From positions 1 through 64,000 of the forward strand of contig WMKJ01000053.1 of the NCBI GenBank assembly GCA_009733715.1: a stretch of 64,000 nucleotides of DNA, given 5' to 3'. This DNA is from Herpomyces periplanetae (taxonomy: Eukaryota; Ascomycota; Laboulbeniomycetes; Herpomycetales; Herpomycetaceae). The stretch's first letter is position 1. Every line of letters begins with the position of its first letter. A program made the translations under genes and the position numbers. Positions 36,123 to 45,522 of this stretch are shown piece by piece. The notes below the pieces were generated by a model that searched no databases, was not told the DNA's origin, and saw nothing but the letters and a program-made list of their open reading frames with translations.

Positions 36123-37743
36123 TCCAGTCTACACGTGCACAAACACACTTGTCCTCACCCGCTCCCTCCCCTCACAAGAACTTTTCGGGCTCCGGCTTGT
36201 TATCCGTTTTCTGCACGGTCTCAGGCACCGCGGGCCGTGGTTCTGGACATGCCCTGGCAATAGATAGGAACATGTGATACCGGGTTCGGGCCGGTTGGAA
36301 ATGGCGGTACTGGGCGGATGCCGAAGAATTTCCCGGATGGCCGAACTTTGTTAGTCGGCAGTTTAGGTCTCTAACCAAATAGAAATGTTGATTTATTCTT
36401 GTACGGGGTTAAACAAGACATTTTAAATGGAAAATACTGATAATGAAGTTCTTTAACTAATTAATTCGTTTAAATCAAGTTATTATGTATGAAAGACTCT
36501 TGTTCATTAATGTTATACACATGTCCACTTCAATTCTCTTGTATACCAATGATATGTTTAAGATGGTTCACAATAATCCATGTATAAAATATTATAAAAA
36601 TACATTTTAATCATCACACACTCTCTATGCATCCTGTATAAATGTTAATATATGTCAACAAGTCAATGTACAGCCAGTAATGAATTCATAATGTGAATTG
36701 AGCTATACGGACCTGACCTGGCGTAATTTTGGAAATATCGTTCATGTATAGCCGGGTAATTAAAGGGATCGTCGGTTCACGATCCAGTAATGTGTGCTTG
36801 CTAATGAGAATAAATGGAATGGGACATTCCGATTTAATTAAATTAATTATTGAAGAACACAGAAAATATATGCATCTTTGAGGATTTTGGTATATCCTTG
36901 AATTGGTAGGGTAAGTTTAGGAGAAATAATTGCATTAAAAGTAAGTAAATCAGTACAATATACTACAAAAGCTTATGACAACAATCGTATCGATCAGGAC
37001 ATTCACTCACGGATAAATCTAGGTTTCAAATTCCCCCTCAGTTCACACCCCGTCTGACCGATTAACCCGATCCAATGGCATAAGAGAGATAACCATACAA
37101 TGATAAGTTCCAGTCGAATGATAAGCGGTGTGAAATAAACGGGAACTTCTTGCATTCGTTCCGGGTAACTTGACGCAGCAGTTACGTTGAACGTATTAAA
37201 AATGTTGCAACCCGTCGCGTGCTCGTACACCATTAACAAAAGCCTTTGCTACAAGAGTCTGCGTGTATCACGAATCGCGCTTGCACTAATCTACATCATG
37301 TTTAGTTTGTTTTCACAAAATCTAAAATATCTATGCAAATGTATCCGTTAAACGGCAAAATTCAATAAACTTGCAACACCGTGCCCTAATATGACGTAGG
37401 ACATGAATCACTTACTTACCTTAAACATTTATCTTACGCCTTCACGTTTAACCTTTCCTAATTAATTTTCCCCCGCTTAATTTTCCCTTGTTATATTTAC
37501 TTTGATACGAATCATGATCATTATCATCATCTCGTCAACCCATTCTAACCATCAATTTTATCGTCATACCTACCTTTCCCCCATTTCACGATACCCCCCC
37601 AAACCTTCCCACCACAAACCACTCCCCCAGTGCCCCCAACCTACTCCACCCATTTTCATCACGTGCTCCTTCCTAAAGGGTACCTATTCCCTGCCGCCTG
37701 CCTCTCCTCTCCACTTACATAATCCGAGACCTCGGCCCGTTGG

Positions 37744-37775
37744 CACGTGATTCATTTCATCCCTGCGACCACGTG
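37744..37775. promoter_or_regulatory. Two CACGTGAT boxes upstream of ERG26
   Basis: CACGTG at 37744-37749 and again at 37770-37775, both followed by AT, spaced 26 bp. They lie about 250-280 bp before the ERG26 start codon. Confidence 0.45.
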
Positions 37776-38027
37776 ATCCTTTGTTGGAAAAAATTTGGAA
37801 TTTTACATTTTACGGTTAACCAGCGTGATAATTGATAATGGAGATTTTGAATTTCTATGCTTGTTGTATTTTTTGCATTGCACATGATTTTATTGTATAA
37901 ATTTTTGTGGGTTGTGTTGGTGAAAGCTGACACGTAAACGTACGGGGAAAAACAAACCTTTATATCAAAAGGTTCAAGTGATGGTTTTTTTGTGTCGCCA
38001 CGTCACGTTTGGTATAACGAACGGAAA

Positions 38028-39299
38028 ATGATAAAGTCTAAAATGTCGAATTGTGACAATGGTATGGGTAAAACGGTATGGTTAAAGGATTATTTTGATC
38101 AGTATACATGGTCAAGATTATGGGGTCAAAAGGTTCATAATAATATTACCATTGATATGAAATTTGGGCATGTTGTGGTAACGGGCGCATGTGGTTTTCT
38201 CGGGAGTCATATCATTCGAATGATTCGTGAGAGAACAACAGACACTATTATTTCGGGTTTAGATGTTAACGCGGCGGCTGTAAGCTCGGCAAACTCTGAA
38301 CATTCAATGGACAAGGCTGAACAAAGTGTGTTAAGCTTACAGTATTATGTGTGCGATGTAGCTTCGATTGACGCTGTACGCGAATTATTTAACGAATTGA
38401 ACCGGGAACGTGGTCAAGTTACGGTAGTAATTCATACAGCTTCACCGCAGTTAACGGCTTCAGATGCAGTCTTACGTCGTGTGAACATTGAAGGAGCGCG
38501 TTCCATAGTTCAAATTTGTCAAGAAGCTAATGTGCACGCTCTCGTTTATACAAGTTCGGCCAGTGTTGTCATGAATCACTCAATGACTCTCGTTAACGCT
38601 AATGAAAGTTGGCCGGTACAAGTTGACGCTGACCAACCTGAATATTACGCTACAACTAAAGCGTATGCTGAGCGTATTGTACTTAATGCAAATCGAAAAC
38701 AGAATTATCTATTAACGTGTGCATTACGACCATCGGGTATGTTTGGTGAAGGTGATACGCAGATGTTGCCCCGGATGATTGAAACTTCACGTCGGGGTAA
38801 ATCACGGTTTTTAATCGGATCTGATGATAATTTATTCGATTTTACATACGTTGGCAATGTCGCACACGCTCATTTACTCGCTGCTACAGCGTTACTCCAA
38901 ACCTATAAGCTTCGACCAACGATACCGTTAGATATGGAGCGTGTAGACGGTGAAGCATTTTTCATAACTAATAATCAACCTATGTTCTTCTGGGACTTTG
39001 TACGTGCTGTATGGAGAGAGTTAGGAGATTATGAAGCTTATGCACACATGTGGAAAATTCCCGCGTGCTGGCTCAGTGCGTGTATTGGTGTATCGGAATT
39101 TTTTCTCGGGTTAACGGGGAAAAGGCCTAAATTGACCCGTAAGCAGATACGGTTTGCAAGTTTAACGCGCTTCTATTGTATCACTAAAGCGCGGCAACGG
39201 CTAGCTTACGAACCCATAGTGTCATTAGACGAGGCAATAAAGCGTAGTGTTAGATGGTTTGTGGAGCGTGAAGCTACCGAGGACATTGGGAAAACGTAA
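38028..39299 (+). CDS. ERG26: Sterol-4-alpha-carboxylate 3-dehydrogenase (3-beta-HSD family)
   Basis: A single exon of 423 residues. It is a short-chain dehydrogenase/3-beta-HSD protein with the NAD-binding VVTGACGFLGSHIIR at about 45-60 and catalytic YYATTKAYAE. The C-terminal signature PKLTRKQIRFASLTRFYCIT, followed by KARQRLAYEP, is diagnostic for Erg26-like enzymes. Known role: Erg26 works at the ER in C-4 demethylation of sterols, decarboxylating the 4-alpha-carboxysterol made by Erg25. A hydrophobic stretch near WLSACIGVSEFFLGL may give membrane association. I chose the ATG of MIKSKMSNCD. The 40 residues before the Rossmann fold are longer than usual, and MKFGHVVVTG at 38157 is the alternative start. 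A related uncharacterised fungal 3-beta-HSD is possible. Two CACGTGAT boxes lie upstream. Confidence 0.8.
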   Translation: MIKSKMSNCDNGMGKTVWLKDYFDQYTWSRLWGQKVHNNITIDMKFGHVVVTGACGFLGSHIIRMIRERTTDTIISGLDVNAAAVSSANSEHSMDKAEQSVLSLQYYVCDVASIDAVRELFNELNRERGQVTVVIHTASPQLTASDAVLRRVNIEGARSIVQICQEANVHALVYTSSASVVMNHSMTLVNANESWPVQVDADQPEYYATTKAYAERIVLNANRKQNYLLTCALRPSGMFGEGDTQMLPRMIETSRRGKSRFLIGSDDNLFDFTYVGNVAHAHLLAATALLQTYKLRPTIPLDMERVDGEAFFITNNQPMFFWDFVRAVWRELGDYEAYAHMWKIPACWLSACIGVSEFFLGLTGKRPKLTRKQIRFASLTRFYCITKARQRLAYEPIVSLDEAIKRSVRWFVEREATEDIGKT

Positions 39300-39603
39300 C
39301 CGAGTATTTTGGGGGAAGATGATAAGGTAGACAGGCGTAGGTGGGTAACGGAGTTTGGGATACCTTGTAAAGCAAATGGAAAGGCAGAGATGGGTGATTA
39401 TTTTGGTGGGTGTAGGCACGAGACTTCTTCTATAAATGGGAGGGATGTGAGGTGTGTTTAACCAATTTAATAGTTAACCGAGGAAGGGTAATCACTGACA
39501 CGCTTAGGTTCGTTCTCATGATATTTTTTGCCAAAACCTAGACTTAACTTGTCTTGCGATACACTGAATTAAGTTGTAGTGTAAATATCGGGAGACTACG
39601 TGA
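39300..39603. other. Intergenic spacer ERG26-TYW1
   Basis: Tandem spacer. It should hold the TYW1 promoter and possibly a missed first exon, since the TYW1 frame has no ATG at its start. Confidence 0.45.
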
Positions 39604-41817
39604 TCATGGGTAACGTTGAAAGTGTCTGCGAAGAGTCGTTTGGAGCGATGGCTAACGTTTGTAGACACGATTATCCAAGTGTGGCATGAATATAGATGGA
39701 TTATCGTAGTGTGCACGATAGTTATTTTCACGGTGTATAAAGGATTATATGATGGAGTTGATGAAGGTACAACAGATTCAAGAAGGGTTAAGCCGTTGGG
39801 GATGGGGATTAAGGGCGGGACTACAGGTACATTGGATGGGTTAAAAGAGATTGAATCTGTGACTAAAACGCCCCGTAAAGTTATACGTGGGAGTGGAGTA
39901 GTCAAGAAGGGGATGATGAAGTTGGGACAGGTGAGCGATAGTGGTGAAGTTGCGATACGAATAATATTTAGTATTTTCTACGTTTCAATAACGGGAAATA
40001 GTCGCAAGATAGCGCAACGGATTGCACAGCAGTTAAGAGATTGTCGTGATATGAAGATTGAAGAAGTGCGGGTTTACGATATTGCAGATATTGAAGTGGA
40101 TGATTATTTTACCAAGGTTGAAGATTCGCAAAGCGTATACTTGTTGGTGGTACCGTCGTACAATGTGGATACGATGGTGAGTGAATTTGTACAAAGTTTA
40201 CGGGAAACATGGTATGATGTACGGCTTAATGCAGGCTCTCTATCGGGACTTTTGGGCTACGCAGTATTTGGGATTGGAGATCGTGAAGGATGGCCGAATG
40301 TTAAGGAAGGATTTTGCTTTCAAGCGGAAGAAGTTGATAGGTGGTTGGGTCGATTAACGGGAAAAAAGTCGATATATTCAGTTGGAATGAGTGATATTGG
40401 AAGTGATGGGTGGGAAAGAGTTGACACCTGGATTTCCGGTGTTAAAAGTAGGGTGAATGGACAATTAATGCGGGAAGATATCCGGGAAAATGATAACGCA
40501 ATGGATAGTGAAGGCGATGAAGCCCAAATAATGGAAAGAGAAATCTCCATAGCAGATATGGAAGATTTAGGCGTGAGCGTGAATGCCGCAGGACAAATTG
40601 AAAAGCTTCAAAGTAAAGAAATGGTGAACCAAAGTTCTATAACGTATAAAAACTTGACAAAACAAGGATATAGTATTATAGGATCTCATTCGGGCGTTAA
40701 AATCTGTCGATGGACCAAGTCCGCGTTAAGAGGAAGAGGATTTTGTTACAAGTATACATTTTATGGAATTAAATCGCATCTTTGCATGGAAACGACTCCT
40801 TCTCTTTCATGTAGCAATAAATGCGTATTTTGTTGGCGACACGGGACAAATCCTGTTGGGACAAGTTGGAAATGGAAAATTGATGAACCCCAAGATATCT
40901 TTCGGGGCGTTAAAGATGCTCATTATCGTAAGATTCGCCAGATGAAAGGAGTCCCGGGAATTCGGCAAGATAGATTTGCTGAAGCCCAAAAAATCCGGCA
41001 CTGTGCTCTTAGCTTGGTTGGCGAACCTGTATTCTATCCTCGAATCAATGAATTTGTCGATTTACTTCACGCCGAACAAATCAGCTCATTTCTGGTTTGC
41101 AATGCTCAACATCCCGACGAACTATCTCGACTTAACCGAGTCACCCAACTCTACGTTTCCGTAGATGCTTCAAATCGTGAAAGTTTGCGGCGCATTGATC
41201 GTCCACTACACCGGGATTTCTGGCAACGATTTCTTCGCTGTTTATCCATCTTAGCCCTCAAAAGATTTGAACAACGAACTGTATTTCGACTTACTCTTGT
41301 CAAGGGCTTCAACATGAACAACGAAGTCGCAGGATACGCCGATTTAATCGCTCTGGCACTCCCCTGCTTTATCGAAATAAAAGGTGTTACTTACTGTGGA
41401 GTAACCTCCAAAACTTCTCCAGGCTCGATTTCCATGTCCAACGTTCCGTATCACGAAGAAATCTGTGAATTTGCTCGTCAACTTGTCCTTCAACTTGACC
41501 TCAAAAATCTTCATTACGGTATCGCAGCTCAACATGCTCACAGTTGCTGCGTACTTATCGCAAGCCATCGCTTTCGCCGTAACGATAAATGGCACACCTG
41601 GATTGATTATGACGCCTTCTTCTCTCATCTCCGCTCTGGCGCCCCTTTTACTCCCGAAGATTATATGCATCCTGATCCAACTCCTACTTGGGCCTTAAAT
41701 AATGCCCTAGCTGCCGGTTTCAGTCCTGATGATCAAAGATTTTATCGTCGTCAACCTATTCCGCAAACTTCTCCTCCCGTTATCCCTCCCATCTCCCCTG
41801 CTACCCTACCCTTATAA
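39604..41817 (+). CDS. TYW1: S-adenosylmethionine-dependent tRNA 4-demethylwyosine synthase
   Basis: Radical-SAM enzyme that condenses pyruvate with N1-methylguanosine-37 of tRNA-Phe in wybutosine synthesis. The frame encodes a membrane anchor (WIIVVCTIVIFTVYKGLY), as in yeast Tyw1; a flavodoxin domain starting FSIFYVSITGNSRKIAQ; and the radical-SAM core with the cluster motif SCSNKCVFCWRH (Cys at about 400, 404, 407 if counted from 39616). Further TYW1 signatures are HYRKIRQMKGVPG, LSLVGEPVFYPRI, LYVSVDASNRESLRRIDRPL and KGVTYCG. The frame is open from 39604 but has no ATG before the membrane anchor. Either a short upstream exon was missed or a near-cognate codon (TTG at 39616 or ACG at 39613) is used. 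The first in-frame Met lies after the anchor. It is convergent with ARG82, with only 36 bp between stop codons. Confidence 0.9.
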   Translation, partial: SWVTLKVSAKSRLERWLTFVDTIIQVWHEYRWIIVVCTIVIFTVYKGLYDGVDEGTTDSRRVKPLGMGIKGGTTGTLDGLKEIESVTKTPRKVIRGSGVVKKGMMKLGQVSDSGEVAIRIIFSIFYVSITGNSRKIAQRIAQQLRDCRDMKIEEVRVYDIADIEVDDYFTKVEDSQSVYLLVVPSYNVDTMVSEFVQSLRETWYDVRLNAGSLSGLLGYAVFGIGDREGWPNVKEGFCFQAEEVDRWLGRLTGKKSIYSVGMSDIGSDGWERVDTWISGVKSRVNGQLMREDIRENDNAMDSEGDEAQIMEREISIADMEDLGVSVNAAGQIEKLQSKEMVNQSSITYKNLTKQGYSIIGSHSGVKICRWTKSALRGRGFCYKYTFYGIKSHLCMETTPSLSCSNKCVFCWRHGTNPVGTSWKWKIDEPQDIFRGVKDAHYRKIRQMKGVPGIRQDRFAEAQKIRHCALSLVGEPVFYPRINEFVDLLHAEQISSFLVCNAQHPDELSRLNRVTQLYVSVDASNRESLRRIDRPLHRDFWQRFLRCLSILALKRFEQRTVFRLTLVKGFNMNNEVAGYADLIALALPCFIEIKGVTYCGVTSKTSPGSISMSNVPYHEEICEFARQLVLQLDLKNLHYGIAAQHAHSCCVLIASHRFRRNDKWHTWIDYDAFFSHLRSGAPFTPEDYMHPDPTPTWALNNALAAGFSPDDQRFYRRQPIPQTSPPVIPPISPATLPL

Positions 41818-41853
41818 CCTAACCTTTTAAATTGTTACTCTTAATCAAGTCAA

Positions 41854-43203
41854 CTATTTCTCATCTTTAATTTCATCTTCTATCACCCTATTAAAAGTTT
41901 GAATAAAATTATCAATCCCCTTGAGTACATTTTCATCACATCCTCGTCCCGGTTCAAAGTGAGCATGCGCAAAATCAATTAACTTGACTATCGTAAATGG
42001 TGGTCGTGATTCAATCTTCACATCTGAATCCCCCGTTGATTCCCCCTCCATATCATACTCTCCCCCATTTGCTTCCCCGTAAACTTCACCATTCGTATTC
42101 ATATCGGTATCATCATCCTCCTCCTCCCCGTACCCCTCATTCCATGTCCCTTGAAAAACTTGGGCATCCCCTTCGTACACAAATAATAAACTTGCCGAAT
42201 ACATTCGCACCTCATGTCCTGCAATTACATCCCGTACTCTCCGTACCCTTCGTACAAATGATTCCATTATCCTCTTTTTATACGCTTCTGTAAATCCTTT
42301 TCCCTTAACATTTACAAATTCTCGTAGTCCATAATGTACCGTAGACCGTGTAAAGTGTCTTCCATAGAATTTACTATACACTCTATATCCAGATTGTTTA
42401 TCATAAAATATATATTCCCCACCTAGTCCCCCCGCTGGATCATGCTCAACTTCAACACATTTTGTCATCTGGAATAATTCATCTCCGTGCAATGAACTCT
42501 GCTTCGTATTCACCACACTGACATCTACACCATTCCATACCCGCATTCCCGTTAATCGAAACCCTAAACATCCACTCGTAGTTTCTCCCGATACACGATC
42601 CAGTTTAACCCTTTTATCATTACTTGCATCATCATCCCATAATCGTGCTCCCAGTTTAACATCCAGTACACACGGTCGACGAAAATCCGCCGTTAAATTC
42701 CCCAGTACTATACACTCATCCGTATCTATTCCCCGACCATAGATCCCATTTTCACTCACTTCATTCGTAAAACTTCGCTCATTTAACCGTAACGTTCCCA
42801 TAAAAACCGGCATACACAACGCTAAACTCGGAAATTCCGCTGTAGCTCGTTCATAAAATTCCACCTCCGTCCGTGTACACGGTTTAATCACCAGATCTCC
42901 ATTATCATTGCTCATAGCACCACCACTGTAGTTACCCTGACAAAGGAACCGGTACGGCTTGCCCGTCTAACCGGTTTTGCCAGCTCGTGTGTGGACGTGG
43001 TATACGGCCACGCACGAGCTGGCACCGTCCTGGATAAGTTAATGATAAGCTTAAAAGTTCACAATCATAATTAACCCCTACAAAATCTCCCCTACTAAAT
43101 TCTTCCATAACCATACTATACCATACACAAATACTTACTGTCCAGCTGCCGCATGTTCAAACTTTCGCAACCCTGATGTTATATCTCCCGTATCTGAATT
43201 CAT
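41854..43203 (-). CDS. ARG82: Inositol polyphosphate multikinase
   Basis: Phosphorylates inositol trisphosphate and tetrakisphosphate on the route to IP5/IP6; in yeast Arg82 also links phosphate, arginine and chromatin control. Two exons (43203-43139, 42925-41854) are split by a 213-nt intron. Splicing rebuilds the conserved opening LRKFEHAAAGH|GGAMSNDNGDLVIKPC, and the product has 378 residues. Signatures: the inositol-binding PCVLDVKLGARLWDDDAS (family PxxxDxKxG), TSGCLGFRLTGMRVW, RMYSASLLFVYEGD and the C-terminal VKLIDFAHAHFEPGRG with GIDNFI, which carries the metal-binding DFAH. An acidic insert of about 50 residues (EEEDDDTDM) precedes the last motif, as in yeast Arg82. The intron is the longest resolved in this window and carries two hairpins. 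Retaining it gives a stop at once after residue 22. Confidence 0.92.
42947..43023 (-). promoter_or_regulatory. Two tandem hairpins inside ARG82 intron 1
   Basis: Arms 42979-42994 and 43008-43023 are inverted repeats matching at 15 of 16 positions, the odd one forming a G-T wobble on one strand, with a 13-base loop. Two bases away, 42947-42957 and 42963-42976 form a second stem: AACCGGT pairs with ACCGGTT and ACGG with CCGT, with a three-base bulge and five-base loop. Both lie between a TTAAC branch-like site (43042-43038) and the acceptor at 42926. They would shorten the apparent distance to the 3' splice site. Function is inferred. Confidence 0.65.
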
Positions 43204-43630
43204 TGTATATATCTAACTCTGTTATCCCAACCTTTATCCAATCCAAATAACTTTAACAATGCTCCCACAAAGAATTATACACAACTGAACTAACATATAA
43301 GGCATACTGAACCATCACCATACGACACTCTGTGCGCTTGCGAGGCGAAGCGAAACCAAAAAAATATTTCCCGACGAAACCTCCACCTCAGCCCTACCCG
43401 GACCCACTTTTACCCCTCATCTCGTCTCATCTCAACCGTTTATCGCTACCTTCCCTGCTCCCCCCCCTCGCTCTTTCCCCCAATCGTCCCCCTCCACATG
43501 TTCCCCACGTGACCCCCACAGTCACATGTATACCTTCGGGTGCCGAAAATCTTTTTTTTCGTCGTTAAATTTTTGCTTGGAATGATAATTAACGGTAAAA
43601 AATGTCTCATGAATTTCTTCAATTTACATT
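43204..43630. promoter_or_regulatory. Divergent promoter of ARG82 and the La-Arb1 gene
   Basis: A 427-bp shared upstream region. It contains a pyrimidine-rich stretch on the + strand (43370-43500), a CACGTGAC box at 43506-43511 and two upstream ATGs (43582, 43602) that open short frames overlapping the La-Arb1 start. Confidence 0.55.
43506..43511. promoter_or_regulatory. CACGTG E-box 120 bp upstream of La-Arb1
   Basis: CCCACGTGACCC context. It is followed 17 bp later by CACATG. It lies in the divergent ARG82/La-Arb1 promoter. Confidence 0.45.
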
Positions 43631-43634
43631 ATGA
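43602..43634 (+). other. Upstream ORF of ten codons overlapping the La-Arb1 start
   Basis: ATG at 43602 opens a ten-codon frame whose TGA stop overlaps the main ATG in the arrangement ATGA. Another upstream ATG at 43582 runs past the main start in a different frame. Both could lower translation of the main protein if the transcript starts upstream of them. Confidence 0.4.
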
Positions 43635-45509
43635 CTTCCGTGCAAATTGAAAGTTCTCGATTGGAAAAAATTCGTCGCCAGGCAAGTGCTCATGTGTGTA
43701 CCAAGTCTTTCCCTACTGTTCCCACTAACATAATCTTGCAAGGAAAATTATCAAAAACCTTCACAATTAGGTAGAATATTATTTTTCAGATCAAAATTTA
43801 GCCCGCGATGTCTACATGCTGGAAGCCTGTGAAGGTTCGGAAAACGTCCCCGTCCGTTTAAGCCAAATTTGTTCGTTTAATCGTATGAAACGTTACAAAA
43901 ATCGCGACCAAATTATCACAGCACTTCGTACAAGTCAGTTTATCGAACTTGTTCAATTCGATGATTCCCATACGGATAACCTGGCCGTACGTCGTATAAC
44001 TCCCGTTAACGAAGCCCATCTTGATACCTTGCGTGGTCTGGTCAATGCAAATAATCCAAACCCTCATATTACTCCCAAGGTTAGTAGTTAGAATTTGCCC
44101 TGTACTCAACATATATTATGCTCACCACATCATAATGTCATTAACACTTTTCCCGTACTCTGCACTTACTCCCGCAGGCTAAGAGAAAACCTAAACCGGT
44201 CGATTTTTTGGAAAATTTACCCGATAATCCAGTCACCCCCACCGAATTTGCTGAAGATAGGGAAATTTATACACTAGACATCCCCTTCAGTACTCGAATT
44301 GAAATCGCCGTGCAACGGTATACGCAAAAGCGGCATTTTCCTAACCTTGCATCCCATTTATTTAACGCTTGGCTACGCTATGGCGGTTGGGAAACCGGTC
44401 CACGACAATTTACCGGTAAAGATCCGCGTGAACTCGCTGGTCATGATCCTGCAGATGTTGCTTTACTCATGGCAACTCATTTTGTCGGCTCTGATAAAGA
44501 TGATCCTGTTGAATGGGTCGTCGACTTTCCCGGTGTAGTCAGCGGATTTCTTACATCTCACTTTGAAACTGTTACACCTATTACTCTACAGTCAATTCAA
44601 TTGGCATGTAGGATTATTCGAAACTTTCTTAATTATCTATTACATCGCAACGTTTGTCCCGATTATTCACATCAGGTTAACACGGCTCGACAAATTTGCG
44701 ATCAAGCTTGTCACCAATACACTAACTTACTCACCCTTAAGGCTGGTTTACCCGGTCCATTTAATACCGCAGTTATCATTGCTCTAGGGAAAAATTATGA
44801 TTCTACTACTGCCCCCGATGAGATTAACCCTTACTTTGGCTATCGAGTTCCTTCACCTACGTGTGAATGGCAACCTGAACCACATCCCTTGGATACCTCG
44901 ACGGCCGAATGTATTCTGTTAGCTGGATTGCAGGCTGTCAATTCCACAGCTATACAATCATTTCTCGAATCGACACCTCGTGTTGAATGGGCCAAAACAT
45001 TGGCTAGTGAATGTTCAATACAACGATATGAGGTAACCTTAACCGTTAGGGAAATTCACTTACCATCCCGTGAAACTATACTTTGGTATGAAAAGGTAAA
45101 TAAAGATATTAAACATAGTACTCTTAATACTTCTCCACTCCAACCCATTGGTTCGTTAGTATGCGGTTACTGGGATTTACCAACGTTTGAATGTTGGGGA
45201 TTACCATCGCCTGAAAAAAGAGAAGGTTTATGGTATCCGGGGGCACGGGGGATTTTACGCCAGAGTATAACTATTTATTTGGAACAGTATCTACTGGACA
45301 AGTGTATAATTGGTATGAAATTTACGGGTAACGTGGTTCACTTGAGTATGACGAATGGATTGAACGTATGGTGTTTAGAACGTGTTAACAATGTTTACCC
45401 AACTTTCTACACTTTACTTTACAACGAGGTACACATGCAAGAACAAGAATTCCAAAAATGTCGCTGGGGCAGTGCCACGTCTTCCAAACAAAAGGATGTC
45501 GATGGATAG
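43631..45509 (+). CDS. arb1: La-motif / Arb1 fusion, predicted Argonaute siRNA chaperone subunit
   Basis: Three exons (43631-43681, 43771-44079, 44178-45509) give 563 residues. Exons 1-2 encode a complete La motif (about 10-95): RRQVEYYFSDQNLARD, VPVRLSQICSFNRMKRY and AVRRITPV. The residues known to hold a 3'-terminal UUU-OH in human La (Gln, Tyr-Tyr, Asp, Phe of FNR) are all present, and no RRM follows. Exon 3 encodes an Arb1 domain (about 130-520): KPKPVDFLENLPDNPVTPTE, WVVDFPGVVSGFL, NFLNYLLHRNVCPDYSHQV and LPGPFNTA. Known role: S. pombe Arb1 belongs to the ARC complex, which holds duplex siRNA with Ago1 in heterochromatin silencing. The Arb1 part has no ATG of its own near its start, and the phase-0 intron (44080-44177) joins the parts, so one gene is favoured. 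Intron 1 has a GC donor. Confidence 0.8.
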
Positions 45510-45522
45510 GGGGTACATTTCT

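Larger units (their letters stand above)
30968..38027. other. Gene-poor 7-kb region
   Basis: No gene can be supported. The + strand is pyrimidine-rich to about 33 kb. A less biased patch at 31935-32075 could be an exon, but no family is recognisable. A GC-rich island lies at 36180-36310 directly after the octamer array. CACGTG boxes occur at 33954, 37744 and 37770. Short frames on both strands between 33.7 and 37.8 kb have no motifs. Confidence 0.5.

Noticed and set aside
42947-43023. H/ACA snoRNA or tRNA in the ARG82 intron
   Set aside because: Two hairpins are present, but the stems lack the pocket loops of H/ACA RNAs, I see no clear hinge or terminal ACA box in the right place, and no tRNA A/B boxes.
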